Below are positions 15,497-23,123 of a stretch of 64,000 nucleotides of DNA, piece by piece. Numbering within the stretch: the stretch's first letter is position 1; each line of letters opens with the position of its first letter. The stretch is taken from contig NZ_PQSQ01000023.1 in NCBI RefSeq assembly GCF_002920575.1, forward strand, positions 1-64,000, written 5' to 3'. The notes beneath the pieces are model-generated. The model was not told where the DNA came from. It saw only the letters and a list, made by a program, of their open reading frames with translations, and did no database searches. Source of the DNA: Streptomyces sp. Ru73 (GTDB lineage: Bacteria > Actinomycetota > Actinomycetes > Streptomycetales > Streptomycetaceae). Position numbers and translations under genes: made by a program.

Positions 15497-17437
15497 TCAG
15501 CTCTGGTCGGTGGAGGAGCCGAGGGTGACCTCGACCGTGCGCCGGTGGCCGTCCCGCTCGACCGTGAGCTTCAGCCGGTCGCCGGGGCGGTGGCTGCGGA
15601 TCTTGATGATCAGCTCCTCGCCGGTGTGCACGGCGGAGCCGTCCACCTCGGTGATCAGATCGCCCGCCCTGATGCCGGCCCGCGCGCCGGGCCCGCCCGG
15701 CGTGACCGCGGCACCGCCGCCCCTGGCCTTGGCGCTGACCCGCGCGCCGTCCCCGGTGTACCCCATGTCGAGCGTCACCCCGATCACCGGATGCGTCGCC
15801 CGGCCGGTGTTGATCAGCTCCTCGGCGACCCGCTTGCCCTGGTTGATCGGTATCGCGAAGCCCAGCCCTATGCTGCCGCCCTGCTCGCCGCCGAGGCTGT
15901 CGCCGCTGCCGGCCGCGCGGATGGCGCTGTTGATGCCGATGACGTGCGCCTGGCCGTCGACGAGCGGGCCGCCGGAGTTGCCCGGGTTGATCGGCGCGTC
16001 GGTCTGCAGCGCGTCCACGTAGCTGACGTCGCTGCCGTCCCCGCCCTCGCCGCCCGCGGTGATCGGCCGCTGCTTGGCGCTGATGATCCCGGCGGTCACG
16101 GTGTTGGCCAGGTCGAAGGGGGCGCCGATCGCCACGACGGGATCGCCGACCTGCACCTCGTCGGAGTTGCCGAGGGTGAGCGGCCGCAGGCCGTCGACGC
16201 CGTCGACCTTGACGACGGCGAGGTCGTAACCGCTGTCCCGGCCGACGACCCGGCCGGTGGCGGTCTCGCCGCCGCTGAAGGTGACCGAGATCTTGCCGTC
16301 GCCTCCGCCGGCCGCGACGACGTGGTTGTTCGTCAGCAGATGGCCGCTGCGGTCCAGTACGAAGCCGGTGCCCGTGCCTTCCTCGCCACCGCCGCGTACG
16401 TGCAGGGTGACGACGCCCGGCAGAGTGGTGCGGGCGATGCCGGCCACGCTGCCGGGGGCGCGGCCGGTCTGCTCGCCGGAGACCTGCGGCAGCCGGACGT
16501 CGCCGACGCCTCCGTTACGCTCGATGGACGCGCCGACGCCGCCGCCCACGCCGCCCGCCACCAGCGCGAGCACGACCGCCCCGACGACGGTCCGCCCCCG
16601 CCCGCGGCGGCGCTCCGCACGCGGCTCCCCGTCCGCGGTCCGCACCGCCCAGGGGTCGTACCGGTCCCAGGGACCGGGGGCGTGCTGCGGAGCCGGAGGC
16701 TGCGGTTCGGCACCGAGGGGGTGGTGCGGGGCCTGGGGCAGCGGCTCGGCCGCGGGCGGGAGCGGCGCGCTCTGCGGCAGCGGCTGCGGCTGGGCCGGAG
16801 GCATCGCGCCCGGGGGCTGGGCCTGGGGTTGCGGCACGCCGCCCGGCCGGGGCGGCTGCTGCTGGTGGACCGGGGCCTGCGCCGGCGGCATGGGCGTGCC
16901 GGGCGGCCCGGCCGGTGCGCCCGGTGCGCCCGGTGCGCCCGGTGCCGGAGTGCCCGGTGCCGGAGTGCCGGGGTACGGCTGCGGGGCCGCGGTCTGTGCC
17001 GGCTGCTGCGGCACGCTGACCCCGTGCGGCGGCGTCGGCACCGGCCGCTGGACGGGCGGTGCCGGGGCCCATGGACCGGGCCCGCCGTAGGGCGGGGTGC
17101 CGTACGGATCTTCCGGGTGCAGCGGCCGCGGCGCGGTGCCCGCCTCGGGCGCGGACTGCGGGGCCGACTCCGGGGCCCGCTCGGAAGCCGGGGCCGGTCC
17201 GGGAGCTGAGGTCGGTCCAGCAGCCGGGACCTGCCCGGCAGCCGGGGCCGATCCCGAAGCCGCGGCCGGTCCGGGAGCCGGGGTCGGTCCAGTAGCCGAG
17301 TCCGGCCCGGAAGCACCCGGGGCCCGCTCGGAAGCCGGGGCCGGTACGTCCGTGCCCGGTGTCGCCTCCGGCCCGTCGGCCGTCTGCCGGCCGGAACGGT
17401 TCTCGTGGTGGGGCCCGGAGGCCGTGCCCTCGTTCAT
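15497..17437 (-). CDS. HtrA/DegP-type membrane-anchored serine protease with PDZ domain
   Basis: 646 aa. The first ~280 residues are a low-complexity Pro/Ala/Gly-rich cytoplasmic segment with GAPGAPGAPA runs. One membrane helix (about 284-303) is followed by an extracytoplasmic trypsin-like domain with triad His372 (TNNHVV), Asp405 (SGYDLAVV) and Ser488 (NPGNSGGPL), and a C-terminal PDZ domain (about 560-646). HtrA enzymes degrade or refold damaged envelope proteins, and in this locus probably also act in the SigE stress response. The ATG at 17437 has GGGGAG next to it. A strong terminator separates it from the anti-sigma gene, so it has its own promoter. Confidence 0.9.
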   Translation of the reverse strand: MNEGTASGPHHENRSGRQTADGPEATPGTDVPAPASERAPGASGPDSATGPTPAPGPAAASGSAPAAGQVPAAGPTSAPGPAPASERAPESAPQSAPEAGTAPRPLHPEDPYGTPPYGGPGPWAPAPPVQRPVPTPPHGVSVPQQPAQTAAPQPYPGTPAPGTPAPGAPGAPGAPAGPPGTPMPPAQAPVHQQQPPRPGGVPQPQAQPPGAMPPAQPQPLPQSAPLPPAAEPLPQAPHHPLGAEPQPPAPQHAPGPWDRYDPWAVRTADGEPRAERRRGRGRTVVGAVVLALVAGGVGGGVGASIERNGGVGDVRLPQVSGEQTGRAPGSVAGIARTTLPGVVTLHVRGGGEEGTGTGFVLDRSGHLLTNNHVVAAGGGDGKISVTFSGGETATGRVVGRDSGYDLAVVKVDGVDGLRPLTLGNSDEVQVGDPVVAIGAPFDLANTVTAGIISAKQRPITAGGEGGDGSDVSYVDALQTDAPINPGNSGGPLVDGQAHVIGINSAIRAAGSGDSLGGEQGGSIGLGFAIPINQGKRVAEELINTGRATHPVIGVTLDMGYTGDGARVSAKARGGGAAVTPGGPGARAGIRAGDLITEVDGSAVHTGEELIIKIRSHRPGDRLKLTVERDGHRRTVEVTLGSSTDQS

Positions 17438-17563
17438 GTTCTCCCCACAATTCGCCCGCGTGCGGGGCCGCACGCCCCCTGGCAGCGCTGGTGGCGCGAT
17501 GCGCGGCCCACCGGCGATTCAACCAGGTTCACGCCTGTCGCGTGCAGGCCCCGGCGGCTGCCG

Positions 17564-17598
17564 GACCAGGCGCCGGCACGGGGCCGGCGCCTGGTCCG
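17564..17598 (-). terminator. Terminator of the sigE-anti-sigma operon
   Basis: GGACCAGGCGCCGGC and its complement form a perfect 15-bp stem with a 5-base loop, nine bases beyond the TGA at 17607-17609. Its position independently marks where the anti-sigma gene should end. Confidence 0.85.
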
Positions 17599-17606
17599 AC
17601 GGAGCG

Positions 17607-18758
17607 TCAGTGTGCCGCGGAGGCGCTGTGCGTGAGCAGCGGCCGCTTGGGCTCCAGCGGGGGGCAGCGGCGGCGCGGGGCGCGCCGTGACGGGTGAGGA
17701 CGGGGAGGCCAGCGCCGAGGGCGCCGGGCCGTTGCCGCCGGACGCGCCCGAGGAGCCCGTACCGCCGTCGGCACCGGCCGCGCCGGACGGCCCGTCGGCC
17801 ACGTCCGCCGACGTGCCGGGCGCCGCGCCCGTGCCCGCGGCCGTGTCCAGCCCGGAGGCCGTACCGAATCCGGCGGTGCCGGGGCGGCCGGGGGCTATCA
17901 GGGGGCCGAGCCGCCCCGTGCCGTCGCCGCTCGAGGAGCCGGCGTACCGCACCGGCAGGGACGCGGCCGCGGGATGAACTCGGCGGAACCGGCCGCCGGC
18001 GTCGCCCGCCCCTGCAGCACGCCGAGCAGCGCGTCCCGGTCGCGCGAGCCGCGCGCCGCGACCGGCCGCTGCTGGCGCCCGTCGGCTCCGCCCGCCTCGG
18101 CGGCCGGGGAGGCCGACAGCGGGGTGGTCGCGCCCTCACCGCGGCCCGCGCCCGGGTCGACCGCCGCCTCCAGCGGCAGCGCGCCGCTGAGCGCGAAGGC
18201 CGCCAGGGAGACCGCGCCCGCCGCGGCGAACGCGAAGCGCCGCCGGGGCGAGGCACCGGGGCCCGTACCGACGGAGGAACCGGCCGCTGAGGGGCCGGCC
18301 GCCGCCGTGGCTCCCGGCCGCTCGCCGGTGCGCTCGTGGATGCGGAAGCCGCGCCCGCCCGGCTGCGGCAGCAGGCCGGGGGCCGCGTGCGCGCCGGAGG
18401 GTGCGTACCCGAAGGACATGCCGCCGCGGCCGAAGGAGCCGCCGTCCAGCCCGCCCCGGCCGAAGGAGCCGCGCCCGAGGCCGCCCTCACCGAGCCGGCC
18501 CGCGGGCGCGCCCGGTTCCCCCCCGGGCAGCCCCTGCAGCCGGGCGAGCAGCCCGTCGGAGGGCCCGGGCGGAGCCATCTCGGCGAAGACGTTCTTCAGC
18601 TCCCGCTGGGCGTCGGCCTCGGCCTTGCACCTGCCGCACGTCGCGAGGTGCGCGAGGACCCGCTCACGCTGATCGTGCCCCAGCTCCCCGTCGACCAGAG
18701 CCGCGAGGCGGTCGCCGAGATGCTGCTCAGCGGGGGACTGACCGCCGCTACCGCTCAC
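17607..18758 (-). pseudogene. RseA-like zinc-finger anti-sigma factor gene, reading frame interrupted twice
   Basis: The GTG at 18758 (GGGGAGG upstream) overlaps the sigE stop by four bases, showing coupled translation. The N-terminus has the ZAS zinc motif H37-x3-C41-x2-C44, and a hydrophobic segment after about residue 165 (FAFAAAGAVSLAAFALSGALP) is a likely membrane helix. The frame runs intact to IPRPRP at about 17958, where the annotated frame would stop at 17898. Codons with typical GC3 continue in the next frame (VRYAGSSSGDG...) to a six-C run at 17659-17664, then return to the original frame, which ends SASAAH-TGA just before the terminator. One missing C and one extra C would explain this. 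It is either a sequencing error pair or a true mutation; I list it as disrupted. Confidence 0.7.
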
Positions 18759-19567
18759 GCGATTCCGACCTCCCCTGTCGCCAGGGGCGCGAAGGCGCGG
18801 TGCTGCCGCTCGCGCTCCCGCTCCTCGGCGCGCGCCGCCGGGGAGCGGTGCTTGAGCGCCTTGCGCAGGTGCGAGCGGCCGCGGTGGATGCGGCTCCGCA
18901 CCGTGCCGAGCTTCACGCCCAGGGTCGCGGCGATCTCCTCGTAGGACAGGCCCTCGATGTCGCACAGGACGACGGCGGCGCGGAACTCGGGCGCCAGGGT
19001 GTCCAGCGCCTGCTGCACGTCGGCGTCGAAGTGGGTGTCGTTGAAGTGCTGCTGCGGCGAGGGCTCGCGGCTGGGCAGCCGCTCGGCGGCGTCGTCGCCC
19101 AGCGCGTCGAAGCGGATGCGCTGCCGGCGGCGGACCATGTCCAGGAAGAGGTTGGTGGTGATGCGGTGCAGCCAGCCCTCGAACGTGCCGGGGGTGTACG
19201 TCGAGAGCGAACGGAAGACCCGGACGAAGACCTCCTGGGTGAGGTCCTCGGCATCGTGCTGGTTGCCCGTCAGGCGGTAGGCGAGGCGGTAGACGCGAGC
19301 GCTGTGGGTGCTGACGATCTCCTCCCAGCTGGGCGGAGTCCACGACTGCGAGTCCGCATCGTCGGCGAAGGTCGCGGTGGGTGCGGAGACGTTCGTGGGA
19401 GTCCCGCCCTTGCCCTTGAGGCTCTGAGGGAGGGCTCGGTCAGCATTGTCGGTCACAGATTTCGGCTCGCCGGCCGACCTACGAAAACGCCGCAGCGTCC
19501 TTCGGTCACCCGCCGCAGCCGCACCTCCCCTGGTGGCTCTGGTGGTGTCCAGTGGAGCCCCTACCAT
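18755..19567 (-). CDS. sigE: ECF RNA polymerase sigma factor SigE
   Basis: 270 aa. Region 2 spans about residues 84-150 ([20 protein letters not shown], then [15 protein letters not shown]) and region 4 about 182-238 with the helix-turn-helix [20 protein letters not shown]. It directs envelope-stress transcription and is held by the anti-sigma factor encoded by the overlapping downstream gene. The ATG at 19567 has GAGGTGG upstream. A GTG at 19645 (26 codons longer, with GGGGGG upstream) fits the promoter at 19671-19697 and may also be used; M. tuberculosis SigE also has several start sites. Confidence 0.9.
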   Translation of the reverse strand: MVGAPLDTTRATRGGAAAAGDRRTLRRFRRSAGEPKSVTDNADRALPQSLKGKGGTPTNVSAPTATFADDADSQSWTPPSWEEIVSTHSARVYRLAYRLTGNQHDAEDLTQEVFVRVFRSLSTYTPGTFEGWLHRITTNLFLDMVRRRQRIRFDALGDDAAERLPSREPSPQQHFNDTHFDADVQQALDTLAPEFRAAVVLCDIEGLSYEEIAATLGVKLGTVRSRIHRGRSHLRKALKHRSPAARAEERERERQHRAFAPLATGEVGIA

Positions 19568-19670
19568 ATCCACCTCGCCCGTTAGCTCCGGATAAGCAGA
19601 TTTGACCTGCATTTGGTCCTGCTTGTGTTTCTCTTCCGCCTTCACCTGCGCATCCCCCCTGTTTCTTCCT

Positions 19671-19697
19671 AACGCCCGGTCCCATCTGCGAGTTCCC
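19671..19697 (-). promoter_or_regulatory. sigE: ECF-type promoter of sigE, probably autoregulated
   Basis: On the minus strand GGGAAC (19692-19697) is followed after 17 bases by CGTT (19671-19674). GGAAC with CGTT at this spacing is the recognition pattern of SigE-type ECF factors. Transcription would begin near 19664, just before the GTG at 19645. Confidence 0.6.
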
Positions 19698-19720
19698 GCA
19701 CTCAGCGGATACAGTCACGG

Positions 19721-20404
19721 TTGCGTCAACTACGGGGACAGGAGAGGGCCATTACCGGCAACCGGCAGACGAGCTTGGCATTCGCCGAGGCCTACGGCGC
19801 CGGGACCATCGACGACACGGCCGACGCCGCCCTGCACTGGTCCCGCGACCGGGCCCGGGAAGCCGGCATCCGCACGGTCTCGACCGGCACCGGTTCGGCC
19901 CTCAGCCTGCTCGCCGCCACCGCGGACGCCAAGGCCGTCGCGGAGATCGGCACCGGTACCGGCGTCTCCGGCATCTACCTCCTGCACGGCATGCGCCCCG
20001 ACGGCGTCCTGACCACCGTGGACCTGGAGCCGGAGCGGCAGCAGTTCGCCCGGCAGGCGTTCCGCGCCGCGGGCTTCGCCGGCAACCGCGCCCGCTTCAT
20101 CCCCGGCGGCGCCCTGGAGGTCCTCCCGCGCCTCGCCGACGGCGGCTATGACCTGGTCTTCTGCGACGGCGACCGGATGGAGTACGCGGACTATCTCGCT
20201 GAATCGTTGCGCCTGCTGCGGCCCGGCGGGGTGGTCTGCTTCGAGGGCGTCTTCGCCGACGGCAGGACCGTCGACTCCGGCGAGCAGCCCGCGGAGATAC
20301 AGCGGCTGCGGGAGCTGCTGCGGTCCATCCGCGAGAGCGCCCACCTGGTCCCCTCGCTGCTGCCGGTGGGCGACGGCCTGCTGTGCGCGGTCAAGCGCGG
20401 CTGA
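19721..20404 (+). CDS. SAM-dependent O-methyltransferase
   Basis: 227 aa from a TTG. Class I methyltransferase of the catechol-O-methyltransferase-like family: the SAM motif VAEIGTGTGVSG is near residue 73, TTVDLEPERQQFAR follows at the second strand, and DLVFCDGDRMEYADY supplies the metal-site Asp. Its substrate is unknown. It is divergent from sigE, as in M. tuberculosis (Rv1220c/Rv1221). The start is uncertain: TACAGT (19710-19715) puts transcription near 19722, and AGGAGAGG at 19740-19747 is correctly spaced for an ATT at 19751, which would be a rare AUU start giving 217 aa. Confidence 0.85.
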   Translation: MRQLRGQERAITGNRQTSLAFAEAYGAGTIDDTADAALHWSRDRAREAGIRTVSTGTGSALSLLAATADAKAVAEIGTGTGVSGIYLLHGMRPDGVLTTVDLEPERQQFARQAFRAAGFAGNRARFIPGGALEVLPRLADGGYDLVFCDGDRMEYADYLAESLRLLRPGGVVCFEGVFADGRTVDSGEQPAEIQRLRELLRSIRESAHLVPSLLPVGDGLLCAVKRG

Positions 20405-20632
20405 CGGCACCGCGCGGGGCCCCGTGCGTCACGGGTGAGGAAGGGTGCGTAGGGTGCCCCGGGCGAGAGCGCTTACGACCGGTCCGACTCGTCGTACGCC
20501 GACACGTGTACACACGGACGCGTATTTCCGGGCCCGGCCGCTACGCCCGGAGTACGACACGGCCCCGGGGCAGGCGCGTAGGGTCGTACGCGCCGTCCGC
20601 CGGGGCCGGACATCGGTGAGGCTGCGCCTGGA
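20405..20632. other. Intergenic region without a gene
   Basis: 228 bases between the convergent O-methyltransferase and DUF3117 genes. No ORF with coding character and no tRNA. Several short GC-rich inverted repeats are present but none is clearly a terminator. Confidence 0.4.
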
Positions 20633-20800
20633 TCAGACGCTGACCTTGTCCAGGGCCTCGCCGAGAGCCTTGGCTTCGTCGGGAGTCAGCTCGACGACGA
20701 GCCGACCGCCGCCTTCGAGCGGAACGCGCATGACGATGCCCCGCCCCTCCTTGGTCACCTCGAGCGGGCCGTCGCCCGTCCGCGGCTTCATGGCCGCCAT
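20633..20800 (-). CDS. DUF3117 family small protein
   Basis: 55 aa, MAAMKPRTGDGPLEVTKEGR. This short protein is conserved throughout actinobacteria (DUF3117; M. tuberculosis Rv1211, from memory) and its sequence is almost invariant. It looks like a single small beta-sheet with a C-terminal helix (TPDEAKALGEALDKV). Function is unknown. GGAAGGGG before the ATG at 20800 supports the start; upstream in-frame codons lack coding character. The same neighbour, tag, is found close by in mycobacteria. Confidence 0.88.
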   Translation of the reverse strand: MAAMKPRTGDGPLEVTKEGRGIVMRVPLEGGGRLVVELTPDEAKALGEALDKVSV

Positions 20801-21128
20801 GCTCGTTCCCCTTCCTGAAACCAGCTCATCGTCAGCCGACGGCCCTCTGGAGAGGGGCACGCGTCACCGGCATCGAACACATTGCTTCCATGTCATTATC
20901 CCGCATCGCAGGACCCGATGACCAACATCAGCGGGCATCCCTTCGGCAACGTACATTCGCAAAACCACCCAATTCGGGGAGTCACCTGCGATACTGCGCC
21001 ACCGGTCGTTGCCCGGCATGCCGCCTTTCTTTGATGTACGTCACACCACGGCGCGGATGATCTCCGGCATCCTGATCGCGGGCTGCGCTTCCCCCGCGCA
21101 GCCCGAGCCGCGACGGAGGGATCCCACC
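20801..21128. promoter_or_regulatory. Divergent promoter region with 5' UTR hairpin
   Basis: 328 bases between DUF3117 (-) and the enoyl-CoA hydratase (+). It contains an AT-richer stretch around 20880-20980 likely to hold the promoters. CGGGCTGCGC at 21079-21088 and GCGCAGCCCG at 21096-21105 form a perfect 10-bp hairpin 23 bases before the hydratase ATG. No gene is seen. Confidence 0.45.
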
Positions 21129-21929
21129 ATGGCCGACACCGTGCTCTACGACGTCACCGACGGCGTTGCGACGATCACGCTCAACCGCCCCGATGCCATG
21201 AACGCCCTCGACACGGCGACCAAGGTGGCCCTGCGGGACGCCGCGCAGGAGGCCGCCGCCGACCCCGCCGTGCGCGCCGTCCTGCTGACCGCCACGGGCC
21301 GCGCCTTCTGCGTCGGGCAGGACCTCAAGGAGCACATCGGGCTGCTGGCCGAGACCCGCGAGAGGGGCGAGGGCAACGCGCTGAGCACGGTGCGCGAGCA
21401 CTACAACCCCATCGTCGAGGCGCTCACCGGCATGCCGAAGCCGGTCGTCGCGGCGGTCAACGGGGTCGCCGCCGGGGCCGGCGCCGGCTTCGCGATGGCC
21501 GCCGACTACCGCCTGGTCGCCGACACCGCCTCCTTCAACACCTCGTTCGCGGGCGTCGCGCTGACCGCCGACTCCGGCATGTCCTGGACGCTGCCGCGGC
21601 TGATCGGCCACGGCCGCGCCGCCGACCTGCTGCTCTTCCCGCGCAGCATCAGCGCCCAGGAGGCGTACGAGCTGGGCATCGCGAACAAGGTCGTGCCCGC
21701 CGCCGAACTGGCCTCCGAGGCCCGCGCGCTCGCGCTGCGGCTGGCGCAGGGCCCGACCGCCGCGTACGCCGCGATCAAGGAGTCGCTGGCGTACGGCACC
21801 GACCACTCGCTGCCCGAGACGCTCGCCAAGGAGGACGAGCTGCAGACGCGGGCGGGCGCCTCCGAGGACCACGTGATCGCGGTGGAGGCGTTCGTGAAGA
21901 AGGAGAAGCCGAGGTTCGTCGGGCGGTGA
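21129..21929 (+). CDS. Enoyl-CoA hydratase/isomerase family protein
   Basis: 266 aa crotonase-fold enzyme. The oxyanion-hole segments are visible: AFCVGQDLKEH near residue 58 and NGVAAGAGAGFAMAADYRLV near residue 104. The CVGQDLKEH and DSGMSWTLPRLIG segments resemble PaaG-type isomerases of phenylacetate breakdown, but no paa genes are nearby and the acyl-CoA substrate is unknown. GGAGGG lies upstream of the ATG. It is a single gene, convergent with tag. Confidence 0.85.
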   Translation: MADTVLYDVTDGVATITLNRPDAMNALDTATKVALRDAAQEAAADPAVRAVLLTATGRAFCVGQDLKEHIGLLAETRERGEGNALSTVREHYNPIVEALTGMPKPVVAAVNGVAAGAGAGFAMAADYRLVADTASFNTSFAGVALTADSGMSWTLPRLIGHGRAADLLLFPRSISAQEAYELGIANKVVPAAELASEARALALRLAQGPTAAYAAIKESLAYGTDHSLPETLAKEDELQTRAGASEDHVIAVEAFVKKEKPRFVGR

Positions 21930-21937
21930 GCCGTCGT

Positions 21938-21960
21938 GCGGGGCCCCGGGCGGGCCCCGC
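21938..21960. terminator. Bidirectional hairpin terminator
   Basis: GCGGGGCCC and GGGCCCCGC pair perfectly around CGGGC, between the convergent hydratase and tag genes. Confidence 0.75.
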
Positions 21961-21967
21961 GCCGGGC

Positions 21968-22576
21968 TCAGGCCGCCGCTGCCGCCTCCGTGGCCGCGCG
22001 GACGTGGCAGTCGGCCAGGTGGTCGTTGACCAGCCCGCACGCCTGCATCATGGCGTACGCCGTCGTCGGGCCGACGAAGCGGAAGCCGCGCTTCTTGAGG
22101 TCCTTGGCGAGCGCGGTCGACTCGGGCGTGACCGGCGGGACGTCGGCGCCGCTGCGGGGCGCCGGGCGGTCCGCGCGGTCCGGCGCGTACGACCAGATCA
22201 GGGCGTCCAGCTCGCCGGGGGCCAGCTGCGCCGCGAGCCGGGCGTTGGCGAGCGTCGCGGAGATCTTGAGGCGGTTGCGGATGATGCGCGGGTCGGCGAG
22301 CAGCCGGGCCGCGTCCTCCTCGGTGAACTTCGCGACCTCGGCGATCCGGAAGCCGGCGAAGGCGGCGCGGAACCCCTCGCGGCGGCGCAGGATCGTCAGC
22401 CACGACAGACCCGACTGGAACGCCTCCAGGGACATCCGCTCGAACAGCGCGTCGTCCCCGTGCACCGGGCGCCCCCACTCGGTGTCGTGGTACGTGCGGT
22501 AGTCCGCCATCGACTCGGCCGTCATGCCCCAGGGGCAGCGCGGCAGGCCGTCCGGGCCGGTCTCGACGCCGCTCAT
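21968..22576 (-). CDS. tag: DNA-3-methyladenine glycosylase I
   Basis: 202 aa. The Tag fold is plain: RCPWGM at the N-terminus, YHDTEWGRPVHGDDALFERM with the catalytic Glu, FQSGLSWLTILRRR and RFVGPTTAYAMMQACGLVNDH. The zinc ligands are one N-terminal Cys/His pair and the C-terminal His and Cys in NDHLADCHV. It removes 3-methyladenine from alkylated DNA. Its ATG overlaps the stop of the DivIVA-like gene by four bases, so the two are one translationally coupled unit. Confidence 0.92.
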   Translation of the reverse strand: MSGVETGPDGLPRCPWGMTAESMADYRTYHDTEWGRPVHGDDALFERMSLEAFQSGLSWLTILRRREGFRAAFAGFRIAEVAKFTEEDAARLLADPRIIRNRLKISATLANARLAAQLAPGELDALIWSYAPDRADRPAPRSGADVPPVTPESTALAKDLKKRGFRFVGPTTAYAMMQACGLVNDHLADCHVRAATEAAAAA

Positions 22577-23037
22577 GCGCGCTCACCGCCCTCGGCGGTC
22601 GCGCCGCCGGGCCGCTCGGGCTTCCGCGGACCGGCACCCTCGCCCGGGGCGGAGTCCGGCGCCGCCGGGGTTTCCTCCGCCACCGGCCCCGGGCGCTCGT
22701 CCGCCACCAGGCCCGGGCCGCCGCCCATCGCCGCGGCGTTCGCGCCCGCAAGCGCGGCCTCCAGCTCGGCGATCCGGGCGTCCCGCTCGGCCAGCTCGGC
22801 GCCGAGGCGGTCCAGCACGTCGTCCACGTCGTTCATCCGATAGCCGCGCAGGGCCGACGGCAGCCGTACCTCCTCCACGTCGGCCCGGGTGCAGGGGCGG
22901 TCGGCGGGCAGCGGGTCGTGCAGCCGCTCGGGCTCGGCCTCCCGCAGCGTGCCGCCGTCACCGCCGCCGATCACGGCGAGCGTGACCACGGCGACCACCG
23001 CGACCAACGCGATGAGCAAGAACCAGAACACGACCAT
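22573..23037 (-). CDS. DivIVA-domain membrane protein
   Basis: 154 aa. An N-terminal membrane helix (MVVFWFLLIALVAVVAVVTL) is followed by a DivIVA-type motif LRGYRMNDVDDVLDRLGAEL, a short coiled coil (DARIAELEAALA) and a Pro/Ala/Glu-rich tail. DivIVA domains recruit proteins to curved membrane; this small anchored version is of unknown role. The ATG at 23037 has GGAGAG nine bases upstream; starts at 23061 and 23073 add hydrophilic residues and are less likely. It is the first gene of the pair with tag and is divergent from folP2. Confidence 0.8.
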   Translation of the reverse strand: MVVFWFLLIALVAVVAVVTLAVIGGGDGGTLREAEPERLHDPLPADRPCTRADVEEVRLPSALRGYRMNDVDDVLDRLGAELAERDARIAELEAALAGANAAAMGGGPGLVADERPGPVAEETPAAPDSAPGEGAGPRKPERPGGATAEGGERA

Positions 23038-23123
23038 CTCCCCACGCTCTCCGTCGTCCATTGATCGTGCCATGCGCCTCCGACAGTTAGGGTCGCTGGC
23101 GGACCATGGAGAGGGAGTAGGGA

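Noticed and set aside
17898..17958. Natural C-terminus of the anti-sigma factor at 17898
   Set aside because: Codon bias and the position of the terminator show that coding continues to 17607 in shifted frames.
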